Numbered from the stretch's first letter, positions 44,094 to 58,399 are shown. The stretch is 64,000 nucleotides of DNA from Candidula unifasciata (GCA_905116865.2 CAJHNH020005011.1:516919-580918); one strand, 5' to 3'. The notes: a model not told the origin generated them from the sequence alone. Program-made: numbers and translations.

Positions 44094-47000
44094 CATATCT
44101 TACACCGTGTGTGTGTGTACAGCCTCTTTACAGATGAACTATATCTTACATCTTGTGTGTGCAGCCTCTACACAGATGAACTATATCTTACATCTTGTGT
44201 GTGCAGCGTCTACACAGATGAACTATATCTTACATCTTGTGTGTACAGCCTCTACACAGATGAACTATATCTTACATCTTGTGTGTACAGCCTCTACACA
44301 GATGAACTATATCTTACATCTTGTGTGTACAGCCTCTACACAGATGAACTATATCTTACATCTTGTGTGTGCAGCCTCTACACAGATGAACTATATCTTA
44401 CATCTTGTGTGTGCAGCGTCTACACAGATGAACTATATCTTACATCCTGTGTGTGCAGCCTCTACACAGATGAACTATATCTTACATCTTGTGTGTGCAG
44501 CGTCTACACAGATGAACTATATCTTACATCTTGTGTGTGCAGCCTCTACACAGATGAACTATATCTTACATCTTGTGTGTACAGCCTCTACACAGATGAA
44601 CTATATCTTACATCTTGTGTGTACAGCCTCTACACAGATGAACTATATCTTACATCTTGTGTGTGCAGCCTCTACACAGATGAACTATATCTTACATCTT
44701 GTGTGTGCAGCGTCTACACAGATGAACTATATCTTACATCCTGTGTGTGCAGCCTCTACACAGATGAACTATATCTTACATCTTGTGTGTACAGCCTCTA
44801 CACAGATGAACTATATCTTACATCTTGTGTGTACAGCCTCTACACAGATGAACTATATCTTACATCTTGTGTGTGCAGCCTCTACACAGATGAACTATAT
44901 CTTACATCTTGTGTGTGCAGCGTCTACACAGATGAACTATATCTTACATCCTGTGTGTGCAGCCTCTACACAGATGAACTATATCTTACATCTTGTGTGT
45001 GCAGCGTCTACACAGATGAACTATATCTTACATCTTGTGTGTGCAGCCTCTACACAGATGAACTATATCTTACATCTTGTGTGTGCAGCGTCTACACAGA
45101 TGAACTATATCTTACATCTTGTGTGTGCAGCCTCTACACAGATGAACTATATCTTACATCTTGTGTGTGCAGCGTCTACACAGATGAACTATATCTTACA
45201 TCTTGTGTGTGCAGCCTCTACACAGATGAACTATATCTTACATCTTGTGTGTGCAGCGTCTACATAGATGAACTATATCTTACATCTTGTGTGTGCAGCC
45301 TCTACACAGATGAGACATGTCTTACACCGTGTGTGTGCAGCCTTCACACAGATGAGACATGTCTTACACCGTGTGTGTGCAGCCTCCACACAGATGTACT
45401 ATATCTTACATCTTGTGTGTGCAGCCTCTACACAGATGAACTATATCTTACATCTTGTGTGTGCAGCCTCTACACAGATGAGACATGTCTTACACCGTGT
45501 GTGTGTGCAGCCTCTACACAGATGAACTATATCTTACATCTTGTGTGTACAGCCTCTACACAGATGAACTATATCTTACATCTTGTGTGTGCAGCCTCTA
45601 CAGAGATGAACTATATCTTACACTGTGTGTGTGTGCAGCCTCCACACAGATGAAATATATCTTACATCTTGTGTGTACAGCCTCTACACAGATGAGACAT
45701 GTCTTACACCGTGTGTGTGTGTACAGCCTCTACACAGATGAACTATATCTTACATCTTGTGTGTGTGTGCAGCCTCCACACGGATGAACTATATCTTACA
45801 TCTTGTGTGTACAGCCTCTACACAGATGAACTATATCTTACATCTTGTGTGTGCAGCCTCTACACAGATGAACTATATCTTACACCGTGTGTGTGTGCAG
45901 CCTCCACACAGATGAACTATATCTTACATCTTGTGTGTACAGCCTCTACACAGATGAGACATGTCTTACACCATGTGTGTGTGTACAGCCTCTACACAGA
46001 TGAACTATATCTTACATCTTGTGTGTACAGCCTCTACACAGATGAACTATATCTTACATCTTGTGTGTGCAGCCTCTACACACATGAACTATATCTTACA
46101 TCTTGTGTGTGCAGCCTCCACACAGATGAGACATGTCTTACACCGTGTGTGTGTGCAGTCTCTACACAGATGAGACATTTCTTACACCGTGTGTGTGTGT
46201 TCAGCCTCTACACAGATGAACTATATCTTACATCTTGTGTGTACAGCCTCTACACAGATGAACTATATCTTACATCTTGTGTGTGCAGCCTCTACACAGA
46301 TGAACTATATCTTACATCTTGTGTGTGCAGCCTCTACACAGATGAGACATGTCTTACACCGTGTGTGTGTGCAGCCTCTACACAGATGAGACATGTCTTA
46401 CACCGTGTGTGTGTGTGCAGCCTCTACACAGATGAGACATGTCTTACACCGTGTTTGTGTGCAGCCTCCACACAGATGAACTATATCTTACATCCTGTGT
46501 GTACAGCCTCTACACAGATGAACTATATCTTACATCTTGTGTGTGTGTGCAGCCTCCACACAGATGAACTATATCTTACATCTTGTGTGTACAGCCTCTA
46601 CACAGATGAACTATATCTTACATCATGTGTGTGCAGCCTCTACAAAGATGAACTATATCTTACACCGTATGTGTGTGCAGCCTCCACACAGATGAACTAT
46701 ATCTTACATCTTGTGTGTACAGCCTCTACACAGATGAGACATGTCTTACACCGTGTGTATGTGTACAGCCTCTACACAGATGAACTATATCTTACATCTT
46801 GTGTGTACAGCATCTACACAGATGAACTATATCTTACATCTTGTGTGTGCAGCCTCTACACAGATGAACTATATCTTATATCTTGTGTGTGCAACCTCTA
46901 CACAGATGAGACATGTCTTACACCGTGTGTGTGTGCAGCCTCTACACAGATGAGACATGTCTTACACCGTGTGTGTGTGTGTACAGCCTCTACACAGATG

Positions 47001-50000
47001 AACTATATCTTACATCTTGTGTGTACAGCCTCTACACAGATGAACTATATCTTACATCTTGTGTGTGCAGCCTCTACACAGATGAACTATATCTTACACC
47101 GTGTGTGTGTGCAGCCTCCACACAGATGAACTATATCTTACATCTTGTGTGTACAGCCTCTACACAGATGAGACATGTCTTACACCATGTGTGTGTGTAC
47201 AGCCTCTACACAGATGAACTATATCTTACATCTTGTGTGTACAGCCTCTACACAGATGAACTATATCTTACATCTTGTGTGTGCAGCCTCTACACACATG
47301 AACTATATCTTACATCTTGTGTGTGCAGCCTCCACACAGATGAGACATGTCTTACACCGTGTGTGTTTGCAGTCTCTACACAGATGAGACATTTCTTACA
47401 CCGTGTGTGTGTGTTCAGCCTCTACACAGATGAACTATATCTTACATCTTGTGTGTACAGCCTCTACACAGATGAACTATATCTTACATCTTGTGTGTGC
47501 AGCCTCTACACAGATGAACTATATCTTACATCTTGTGTGTGCAGCCTCTACACAGATGAACTATATCTTACATCTTGTGTGTACAGCCTCTACACAGATG
47601 AACTATATCTTACATCTTGTGTGTACAGCCTCTACACAGATGAACTATATCTTACATCTTGTGTGTACAGCCTCTTTACAGATGAACTATATCTTACATC
47701 TTGTGTGTACAGCCTCTACACAGATGAACTATATCTTACATCTTGTGTGTGTGTGCAGCCTCCACACAGATGAACTATATCTTACATCTTGTGTGTACAG
47801 CCTCTACACAGATGAACTATATCTTACATCATGTGTGTGCAGCCTCTACAAAGATGAACTATATCTTACACCGTATGTGTGTGCAGCCTCCACACAGATG
47901 AACTATATCTTACATCTTGTGTGTACAGCCTCTACACAGATGAGACATGTCTTACACCGTGTGTATGTGTACAGCCTCTACACAGATGAACTATATCTTA
48001 CATCTTGTGTGTACAGCATCTACACAGATGAACTATATCTTAAATCTTGTGTGTGCAGCCTCTACACAGATGAGACATGTCTTACACCGTGTGTGTGTGT
48101 GCAGCCTCTACACAGATGAGACATGTCTTACACCGTGTATGTGTGCAGCCTCTACACAGATGAGACATGTCTTACACCGTGTGTGTGCAGCCTCTACACA
48201 GATGAACTATATCTTACATCTTGTGTGTGCAGCCTCTACATAGATGAACTATATCTTACATCTTGTGTGTGCAGCCTCTACACAGATGAGACATGTCTTA
48301 CACCGTGTGTGTGTGCAGCCTCTACACAGATGAGACATGTCTTACACCATGTATGTGTGCAGCCTCTACACAGATGAGACATGTCTTACACCGTGTAGCC
48401 TATGTGTACAGCCTCTACACAGATGAGCCATGTCTTACACCGTGTGTGTGCAGCCTCTACACAGATGAGACATGTCTTACACCGTGTGTGTGTGCAGCCT
48501 CTACACATATGAGACATGTCTTACACCGTGTGTGTGTGCAGCCTCCACACAGATGAACTATATCTTACATCTTGTGTGTACAGCCTCTACACAGATGAAC
48601 TATATCTTACATCTTGTGTGTGCAGCCTCTACACAGATGAACTATATCTTAAATCTTGTGTGTACAGCCTCTGCACAGATGAACTATATCTTACATCTTG
48701 TGTGTGTACAGCCTCTACACAGATGAACTATATCTTACATCTTGTGTGTACAGCCTCCACACAGATGAACTATATCTTACATCTTGTGTGTGCAGCCTCT
48801 ACACAGATAAACTATATCTTACACCGTGTGTGTGTGCAGCCTCTACACAGATGAACTATATCTTACATCTTGTGTGTACTGCCTCTACACAGATGACCTA
48901 TATCTTACATCTTGTGTGTACAGCCTCTACACAGATGACCTATATCTTACACCTTGTGTGTGCAGCCTCTACACAGATGAACTATATCTTACATCTTGTG
49001 TGTGCAGCCTCTACGCAGATGAACTATATTTTACACCGTGTGTGTGTGCAGCCTCTACACAGATGAACTATATCTTACATCTTGTGTGTACAGCCTCTTC
49101 ACAGATGAACTATATCTTACATCTTGTGTGTGCAGCCTCTACACAGATGAACTATATCTTACATCTTGTGTGTACAGCCTCTACACAGATGAACTATATC
49201 TTACATCTTGTGTGTACAGCCTCTACACAGATGAACTATATCTTACATCTTGTTTGTGCACCCTCTACCAGATGAGACATGTCTTACATCTTGTGTGTAC
49301 AGCCTCTACACAGATGAACTATATCTTACATCTTGTGTGTGCAGCCTCTACACAGATGAACTATATCTTACATCTTGTGTGTACAGCCTCTACACAGATG
49401 AACTATATCTTACATCTTGTGTGTACAGCCTCTACACAGATGAACTATATCTTACATCTTGTGTGTACAGCCTCTTTACAGATGAACTATATCTTACATC
49501 TTGTGTGTACAGCCTCTACACAGATGAACTATATCTTACATCTTGTGTGTACAGCCTCCACACAGATGAACTATATCTTACATCTTGTGTGTACAGCCTC
49601 CACACAGATGAACTATATCTTACATCTTGTGTGTACAGCCTCTACACAGATGAGCCATGTCTTACACCTTGTGTGTACAGTCTCCACACAGATGAACTAT
49701 ATCTTACATCTTGTGTGTACAGCCTCTACACAGATGAGCCATGTCTTACACCTTGTGTGTACAGTCTCCACACAGATGAGCCAATTCTTACACCTTGTGT
49801 GTGTACAGCCTCCACACAGATAAACCATATTCCATACCTTGTGTTTACAGCCTCCACACAGATGAGCCATGTCTTACACCTTGTGTGTACAGTTTCCACA
49901 CAAATGAGCCATGTCTTACACCTTGTGTGTGTGCAGCCTCCACACAGATGAGCCATGACTTACACCTTGTTTGTGTACAGCCTTCACACAGATGAGCCAT

Positions 50001-52806
50001 GTCTTACACCTTGTGTGGGCAGCCTCCACACAGATGAACCATATCTTACACCTTGTGTGTGTACAGTCTCCACACAGATAAGCCATATCTTATACCTTGT
50101 GTGTACAGCCTCCACACAGTTACACATTGTGTGTGTACAGCCTCCACACAGATGAGCCATGTCTTACACCTTGTGTGTGTACAGTCTCCACACAGATGAG
50201 CCATATCTTACACCTTGTATGTACAGCCTCTTAACAGATGAGCCATGTTTTACACCTTGTGTGTACAGCCTCCACACAGATGAGCCATGTCTAACACCTT
50301 GTGTGTGTACAGTCTCCACACAGATGAGCCATGTCTTACACCTTGTGTGGGCAGGATCCTCACAGATGAGCCCTGTCTTACACCTTGTGCATGTACAGCC
50401 TCCACACAGATAGGCCATGTCTTTCACTTTGTGTACAGCTTCTAAACAGATGAGCCATGTCTTACACCTTGTGTGGGCAGCATCCTCACAGATGAGCCAT
50501 GTCTTACACCTTGTGCATGTACAGCCTCCACACAGATAAGCCATGTCTTTCACTTTGTGTGTACAGCCTCTACACAGGATAGCCATGTCTTACACCTTGT
50601 GTGTGTACAGTCTCCACACAGATGAGCCATGTCTTACACCTTGTGTGGGCAGCATCCTCACAGATGAGCCATGTCTTACACCTTGTGCATGTACAGCCTC
50701 CACACAGATAAGCCATGTCTTACACATTGTGTACAGCTTCTAAACAGATAAGCCAGGTCTTACGCCTTGTGTACAGCCTCCAAACATATGAACCATGTCA
50801 TACACCTTGTGTGTACAGACTCCACACAGATGAGCCATGTCTTACACCTTGTGTGTGTACAGCCTCCACACAAATGAGCCATGTCTTACACCTTGTGTGC
50901 GAATCCTCCACACAGATGAGCCATATCTTACACCTTGTGTGTACAGTCTCCACACAAACGAACCATATCTTTTACCCTGTGTGTGTACAGTCTCCACAAA
51001 GATGAGCCATGTCTTACACCTTGTGTGTGTACAGTCTCAACACAGATGAGCCATGTCTTACACCTTGTGTGTACAGACTCAACACAGTTACACCTTGTGT
51101 GTGTACAGCCTCCACACAGAAGAACCATATTTTACTCCTTGTGTGTACATCCTCCACACAGATGAGCCATGTCTTACACCTTGTGTGTGTACAGTCTCTA
51201 CACAGATGAATCATTTCTTACACCTTCTGTGTGTACAGCCTGCACACAGATGAGCCATATCTTACACCTTGTGTGTGCACAGCCTCCACACAGTTGAGCA
51301 ATGTCTTACATCTTGTGTGTACAGCCTCCACACAGATGAGCCATGTCTTACACCTTGTGTGTGTACAGCCTCCACACAGATGAGCCATACCTTACACCAT
51401 GTGTGTACAGCCTCCACACAGATGATCCATGTCTTACACCTTGTGTGTGTACAGTCTCCACACAGATGAGCCATGTCTTACACCTTGTGTGTGTACAGCC
51501 TCCACTCAGATAAACCATATTCCACACCTTGTGTGTGTGGAGCCTCCACACAGATGAGCCATGTCTTTCACCTCGTGTGTGTACAGTCTCCACACAGATG
51601 AGAAAAGTCCTACACCTTGTGTGTACAGCCTCCACACAGAAAAACCATATCTTACACCATGTGTGTACAGCCTCCACACAGATTAACCATATCTTACACC
51701 TTGTGTGTACAGCCTCTACACAGATGAGCCATGTCTTACACCTTTTGTGGGTACAGTCTCTACACAGATGAGCCATGTCTTACACCTTGTGTGTACAGTC
51801 TCCACACAAATAAGCCATGTCTTACACCTTGTGTGTACAGCCTCCACACAGATGAATCATGTCTTACACCTTGTGTGTGTGCAGCCTCCACACAGATGAG
51901 CCATGTCTTACACCTTGTGTGGGCAGCTTCCACACAGATGAGCCATAACTTACACCTTGTGTGTACAGCCTTCACACAGATGAGCTATGTCTTACACTTT
52001 GTGTGTGTGCAGTCTTCACACAGATAAGCCATATCTTACACCTTGTGTGTACAGACTCCACACAGTTACACGTTGTGTGTGTACAGCCTCCACACAGATG
52101 AACCATATCTTACACCTTGTGTGTACAGCCTCCACACAGATGAGCCATATCTTACACCTTATGTGTACAGCCTCCACACAGATGAGCCATATCTTACACC
52201 TTGTGTGTACAGCCTCCACACAGATGAGCCATGTCTTACACCTTGTATGTGTACAGTCTCTACACAGATGAGCCATGTCTTACACCTTGTGTGGGCAGCC
52301 TCCACACAGATGAGCCATGTCTTACACCTTGTGTGTGTACAGCCTCCACACAGATGAGCCATGTCTTACACCTTGTGTGTTTACAGTCTCCACACAGATG
52401 AGCCATGTCTTACACCTTGTGTGGGCAGCCTCCACACAGATGAGCCATATCTTACACCTTGTATGTACAGCCTCCACACAGATGAGCTTTGTCTTACACA
52501 TTGTGTGTTTACAGTCTCCACACAGATGAGCCATGTCTTACACCTTGTGTGGGCAGCCTCCACACAGATGAGCCATATCTTACACCTTGTGTGTACAGCC
52601 TCCACACAGATGAGCTTTGTCTTACACCTTGTGTGTACAGCCTCCACACAGATGAGCCATGTCTTACACCTTGTGTGGGCAGCCTCCACACAGATGAGCC
52701 ATATCTTACACCTTGTGTGTACAGCCTCCACACAGATGAGCTTTGTCTTACACCTTGTGTGTACAGCCTCCACACAGATGAGCTTTGTCTTACACCTTGT
52801 GTGTAG
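44094..52806. repeat. 42-bp minisatellite, about 207 copies, 8.7 kb
   Basis: Unit CTTACATCTTGTGTGTACAG followed by CCTCTACACAGATGAACTATAT. Two main types exist: GATGAACTATATCTTACATC dominates to about 49,650, and GATGAGCCATGTCTTACACC dominates from there to the right end. An intermediate GATGAGACATGTCTTACACC is common at 45,300-48,500. A segment near 45,960-46,900 recurs at about 47,175-48,110 (offset 1206-1214 bp). The left end is the most homogeneous. Unit length is a multiple of three, so long + frames are expected and no protein is proposed. Confidence 0.98.
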
Positions 52807-53427
52807 CCTGCCACTTAAGCTCTCTAATGTGGGCCATCACCCCCCCCCCCCCCCAGTGATTTATCACACACAGACAGAAATGTTGGCAGAAACCAGCACT
52901 CGATCATTATCCAATCATCTCTGCAATTGCTGGGAGAGTTCTTTGATGCTAACCTTCGATTTCGCCACGAAATGTCTGCCCGTGATCTTTGACTCGGCAA
53001 TATGAGTTGATTACACTCGATGTTTCTGGCAATCGTCTCTGTGCTGTATCGTTATCATAACCGCCATTTGTTTTCGATGGAGTCTTCTACAATATGAGAC
53101 TGTCAAAACTAACAGATAAAAACTTTACAAGAATACTAAACCTGTGAGAGAATTAGCGTTGCGGTTTAAAAGATTTTGTCATTTTGCAAGCAAAGACATT
53201 GATACAATTACAGTATTGTGCTAACGTGACTAGGAAAGACAGCGGGATTTCCCAGGACATCTAATGGGGAGGGTGGGGGGGGGGGGGGTTGTGTGGCTCA
53301 AAGATAGCGTAAGAGTTATGGAAGTATGGATGACGGATGAGTGAGGAAGTGAAGGAAATACACATCGGTGAAAGAAAGTAGAAAAGAAGATACTTTTGTG
53401 CTCGTATGTATGTATATATATATGTGT

Positions 53428-53468
<41 letters not shown>

Positions 53469-53577
53469 GCAACGTGTGCACGTTCCTCGCGATGTTAAGC
53501 ATCTGTAGTGAGACTTACGGTGTGCACTGTACTACTTGACACCACATATGTTTTTTTTTTCCCGTTCTCTCTTACAG
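52807..53577. other. Single-copy DNA before the candidate exon
   Basis: C tract at about 52842-52854, G tract at 53272-53289, (GT)n at about 53429-53465. No gene recognised. The right end has an excellent acceptor-like tract (see next feature). Confidence 0.6.
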
Positions 53578-53747
53578 ATCAGGCTTTCAGATATGGTTTT
53601 CAGACTGTTATCAATTACGTTCTGCCATGTGTGTCTTCCACTGTTGCACACAGCTTGGTCACCATTGGAGGGGGACCTGGGATCTGTATGCTGCATGTAG
53701 ACAGCAGGTCTCTAGCAGATGTTGAGTTTTCTGCCCTGCCTGCCCAC
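53578..53747 (+). CDS. Candidate internal exon of an unidentified host gene
   Basis: A long pyrimidine tract (ten T, then CCCGTTCTCTCTTACAG) gives a near-ideal acceptor, and CCCAC followed by GTGAGC gives a good donor. The 170-bp interval is open in the frame (x)AT CAG GCT TTC and reads QAFRYGFQTVINYVLPC, then SLVTIGGGPGICMLHVD and ADVEFSALPAH. The hydrophobic strand followed by IGGGPG resembles motif I of class I SAM-dependent methyltransferases such as the HNMT-like group. This is an inference from a short motif. Unlike its surroundings it is complex, non-repetitive sequence with even codon use. No partner exon is found in the window. Alternatives are a chance open frame or a non-coding exon. 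Confidence 0.4.
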
Positions 53748-53789
53748 GTGAGCACAGCTCTCAATCCACTATCTGGAATTATAAATATA

Positions 53790-53905
53790 TAGATAGATGT
53801 ACTAGGTGTACCCTGCCCGCATCGCTAGGCCTCCAACAGAAAGTTTCATTATAAATATATATAGATATACTAGGTGTACCCTGCCCGCATCGCTAGGCCT
53901 CCAAC
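53790..53905 (-). repeat. Duplicated Helitron 3' terminus
   Basis: The block ACTAGGTGTACCCTGCCCGC plus ATCGCTAGGCCTCCAACAG occurs at about 53800 and again at about 53868. On the - strand each reads GCCTAGCGATGCGGGC then AGGGTACACCTAGT, ending in the CTAG expected at a Helitron 3' end. Either a tandem copy of the terminus or two nested insertions. Confidence 0.65.
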
Positions 53906-53974
53906 AGAAACTGAAGTTAAAAGAAACTCGCTCTAACACTATTTGATAATTAAACTGGATCGTTGTCCTTTTGT

Positions 53975-55130
53975 TCACGTACTTGGGGGAAAACCTTGAC
54001 AACTGAAAGTTTCATTGTAAATATGTTTATTGAAGTGCTTTTGTATGTACAATATTTTTTTCCGTCTGACGAATAAATCAGAATGTTTTCCGACGCCTGA
54101 ACAGGCCACATATTGGTGTCCATGTGAGAAGCAAGGGTGTTCCAAATGTAGTCCACACACTTGTAGGGATTGTCCTTGTGTTTTGGTAATGGTCATTGCA
54201 AAGGCCAGTCGCACCGCAAACTGCAAGCGTTTAAATTGGAATGGCATGTCTGTTGGAATCAGTATATCTTCTCCCTTAAATTATCCATTTAATATTGTAC
54301 CTTCGATTATAAAGGTCATCATCTATATGACTGAAAGCCTGGTACCGTTGCAAAGTTGTGGCGGATTGATGGTTAGGAGAAGAATGACAAGCAAGCCAGT
54401 TTTAAATGTTAAAACGTGCAGTGATATGCCTGGCAAATCAAGTGTGGGGTCCTTGACAACCTCGTCTTGATTCATTAAAGTATCGATAGACCTATACGTT
54501 GTCACTTCGCCTGCTAATTTGTCTTGAATGCTCAGATTGATGGCATACACATCCTTGTTTTTTGGTCTGCTAATTCAGCACGTGCACTGAGCCACTGATG
54601 ATTGTTGTCATTGTGTGCCATATTGGGGATTGCTGGCAATGTAATACAGCGTGTGGATTCAGCGGTTGTCCTGTTCCCATTCCCAATATTCAACAATTGT
54701 TTTGTGAAACATTCAGTGGTTGCATCATGTTGTAGTTGTATAGGCATATTGGTCTTCAAAGTCAATATATGTATGTGTCGCCATAAAACTGATGATTTTA
54801 GGCATGCATTAAGTTCATCAGCGGGTGCTGATCATGTTATCACTGGTAGAGTCTGCCGACAATCACTTGACAATAAGATAAGTACGCCAACAAATGGTCA
54901 TATCCTCTCAAATCTGTTAGTGTACGATGAAGCGCTTCTACTGCTTTCTTCTGCTCCATAGTACATTCGTCCCATATAATGAGTTGACATACTTCAAGTA
55001 CATTACCTCTTGCAGAATTTGTGTTAATGTTGCATGTTGGTGTCTCGGTGATTTGCATAATTAACGGCAATTTCAGTGACGCTGGTCATGAGTGTTTCCA
55101 AGGAAATAAATTTAAAGAAATTTGTAATCT
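53975..55130 (-). pseudogene. Helitron Pif1-like helicase, C-terminal half, broken
   Basis: From right to left the frames give SLKLPLIMQITETPTCNINT, NVLEVCQLIIWDECTMEQKK (Walker B type DEC), VEALHRTLTDLRG, LLNIGNGNRTTAE, GEVTTYRSIDTLMNQDE, INPPQLCNGTRLSV and LAFAMTITKTQGQSL with CFSHGHQYVACSGVGK (helicase motifs V-VI region). At least four frame changes or stops and a gap between DLRG and the LKTNM segment are present. A lesion replaces the usual Arg in the motif VI VACSR context with Gly. Confidence 0.88.
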
Positions 55131-58100
55131 GCGACCGGCAGTGGTAGTAGTGAGACAGCCATCAGTGGTAGTAGTGAGACAGCCGGCAGTGGTAGTAGTG
55201 AGACAGCCATCAGTGGTAGTAGCGAGACAGCTGGCAGTGGTAGTAGTGAGATAGCCGGCAGTGGTAGTAGTGAGATAGCCGGCAGTGGTAGTAGTGAGAC
55301 AGCCGGCAGTGGTAGTAGTGAGATAGCCGGCAGTGATAGTAGTGAGACAGCCGGCAGTGGTAGAAGTGAGATAGCCGGCAGTGGTAGTAGTGAGATAGCC
55401 GGCAGTGGTAGTAGTGAGACAGCCGGCAGTGATAGTAGTGAGACAGCCGGCAGTGATAGTAGTGAGACAGCCGGCAGTGGTAGTAGTGAGACAGCCGGCA
55501 GTGATAGTAGTGAGATAGCCGGCAGTGATAGTAGTGAGATAGCCGGCAGTGATAGTAGTGAGACAGCCGGCAGTGATAGTAGTGAGATAGCCATCAGTGG
55601 TAGTTGTGAGATGGTAGTCTGGCAGTGGTAGTAGTGAGACAGCCATCAGTGGTAGTAGTGAGATGGTAGTCTGGCAGTGGTAGTAGTGAGACAGCCATCA
55701 GTGGTAGTAGTGAGATGGTAGTCTGGCAGTGGTAGTAGTGAGACAGCCAGCAGTGATAGTAGTGAGATAGCCGGCAGTGATAGTAGTGAGATAGCCGGCA
55801 GTCGTAGTAGTGAGACAGCCATCAGTGGTAGTAGTGAGACAGCCATCAGTGGTAGTAGTGAGATGGTAGTCTGGCAGTGGTAGTAGTGAGACAGCCAGCA
55901 GTGGTAGTAGTGAGATAGCTGGCAGTGATAGTAGTGAGACAGCCGGCAGTCGTAGTAGTGGGACAGCCGGCAGTGGTAGAAGTGAGACAGACAGCAGTGG
56001 TAGTAGTGAGACAGCCAGCAGTGGTAGTAGTGAGATAGCCGGCAGTGGTAGTAGTGAGACAGACAGCAGTGGTAGTAGTGAGACAGCCAGCAGTGATAGT
56101 AGTGAGACAGCCGGCAGTGGTAGTAGTGAGACAGCCAGCAGTGGTAGTAGTGAGACAGCCAGCAGTGGTAGTATTGAGATAGCCGGCAGTGGTAGTAGTG
56201 AGACAGACAGCAGTGGTAGTAGTGAGACAGCCAGCAGTGATAGTAGTGAGACAGCCGGCAGTGGTAGTAGTGAGACAGCCGGCAGTGGTAGTAGTGAGAC
56301 AGCTGGCAGTGATAGTCGTGAGACAGCCGGCAGTGATAGTAGTGAGACTGCCGGCAGTGATAGCAGTGAGACAGTCGGCAGTGGTAGTAGTGAGATAGCC
56401 GGCAGTGATAGTATTGAGACAGCCGGCAGTGATAGTATTGAGACAGCCGGCAGTGACAGTAGTGAGACAGCCGGCAGTGGTAGTGGTGAGCAAGCCGGCA
56501 GTGATAGAAGTGAGACAGCCGGCAGTGAAAGTGAGAAAGCCGGCAGTGGGAGAAGTGAGACAGCGGGAGTGATAGTAGTGAGACAGCCGGCAGTGATAGA
56601 AGTGAGACAGCCGGCAGTGATAGTGAGAAAGCCGGCAGTGGGAGAAGTGAGACAGCGGGAGTGATAGTAATGAGACAGCCGGCAGTGGTAGAAGTGAGAC
56701 AGTCGGCAGTGGTAGTAGTGAGGCAGCCGGCAGTGGTAGAAGTGAGACAGTCGGCAGTGGTAGTAGTGAGGCAGCCGGCAGTGGTAGTAGTGATGCAGCC
56801 GGCAGTGATAGTAGTGATACAGCCAGCAGTGGTAGTAGTGATACAGCCGGCAGTGGTAGTAGTGATACAGCCGGCAGTGGTAGTAGTGATACAGCCGGCA
56901 GTGATAGTAGTGATACAGCCGGCAGTGGTAGTAGTGATACAGCCGGCAGTGGTAGAAGTGATACAGCCGGCAGTTGTAGTAGTGATGGAGCCGGCAGTGA
57001 TAGTAGTGATACAGCCGGCAGTGGTAGTAGTGATACAGCCGGCAGTCATAGTTGTGAGACAGCCGGCAGGGGTAGTAGTGAGCCAGCAGTGGTAGTAGTG
57101 AGACAGCCGGCAGTGATAGTAGTGTGACAGCCGGCAGTGGTAGAAGTGAGACAGCCGGCAGTGATAGTAGTGAGAAAGCCGGCAGTGATAGTAGTGAGAC
57201 AGCCAGCAGTGATAGTTGTGAGACAGCCGGCAGTGGTAGAAGTGAGACAGCCGGCAGTGGTAGAAGTGAGTTAGCCGGCAGTGGTAGTAGTGAGACAGCC
57301 AGCAGTGGTAGAAGTGAGAAAGTCGGCAGTGGTAGAAGTGAGACAGCCGGCAGTGGTGGTAGTGAGACAGCCGGCAGTGGTAGAAGTGAGACGGCCGGCA
57401 GTGGTAGAAGTGAGACAGCTAGCAAAGATAGTAGTGAGACATCCGGCAGTGATAGTAGTGAGACAATCGGCAGTGGTAGTAGTGAGACAGCCGGCAGTGA
57501 TAGTAGTGAGCAAGCCGGCTGTGGTAGAAGTGAGACAGCCGGCAGTGGTAGTAGTGAGACAGCCAGCAGTGATAGAAGTGAGACAGCCGGCAGTGGTAGT
57601 AGTGAGACAGCCGGCAGTGGAAGAAGAGACAGTCGGCAGTGGTAGAAGTGAGACAGCCGGCAGTGGTAGTAGTGAGACAGCCGGCAGTCGTAGTAGTGAG
57701 ACAGCCGGCAGTGGTAGAAGTGAGACAGTCGGCAGTGGTAGTAGTGAGCCAGCCAGTAGTGATAGTAGTGAGACAGCCAGCAGTGGTAGTAGTGTGACAG
57801 CCGGCAGTGATAGTAGTGAGACAGTCGGCAATGGTAGTAGTGAGACAGCCGGCAGTGGTAGTAGTGAGACAGCCGGCAGTGATAGTAGTGAGACAGCCGG
57901 CAGTGGTAGTAGTGAGACAGCCGGCAGTGGTAGTAGTGTGGCACCCGGCAGTGGTAGTAGTGAGAAGCCGGCAGTGGTAGTAGTGTGGCACCCGGCAGTG
58001 GTAGTAGTGAGAAGCCGGCAGTTGTAGTATAGAGACATCTGGCAGTGGTAGTAGTGAGACAGCTGGCAGTTGTAGTATAGAGACAGCTGGCAGTGGTAGT

Positions 58101-58395
58101 AGTGAGACAGCCGGCAGTGGTAGTAGTGTGGCACCCGGCAGTGGTAGTAGTGAGAAGCCGGCAGTGGTAGTAGTGTGGCACCCGGCAGTGGTAGTAGTGA
58201 GAAGCCGGCAGTTGTAGTATAGAGACAGCCGGCAGTGGTAGTAGTGTGGCACCCGGCAGTGGTAGTAGTGAGAAGCCGGCAGTGGTAGTAGTGTGGCACC
58301 CGGCAGTGGTAGTAGTGAGACAGCTGGCAGTTGTAGTATAGAGACAGCTGGCAGTGGTAGTAGTGAGACAGCTGGCAGTGGCAGTAGTGAACAGC
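55131..58395. repeat. 24-bp minisatellite, about 136 copies, 3.3 kb
   Basis: Unit GAGACAGCCGGCAGTGGTAG plus TAGT. Variants include GATAGT, AGAAGT, GATGGTAGTCTGG insertions near 55610-55870, and a right-end subtype with GTGTGGCACCCGGCAG and GAAGCCGGCAGT (57930-58320). It sits inside the Helitron coding region. Because 24 is a multiple of three, several frames on both strands are long; not proteins. Confidence 0.97.
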
Positions 58396-58399
58396 ATGA

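Noticed and set aside
44107..49951. Long overlapping + frames of 14-residue repeats (for example VCAASTQMNYILHL) that could look like a repeat protein
   Set aside because: The 42-bp unit simply lacks stops in two + registers. Both frames are open at once, frame changes occur wherever TG dinucleotides vary, and there is no start or splice context.
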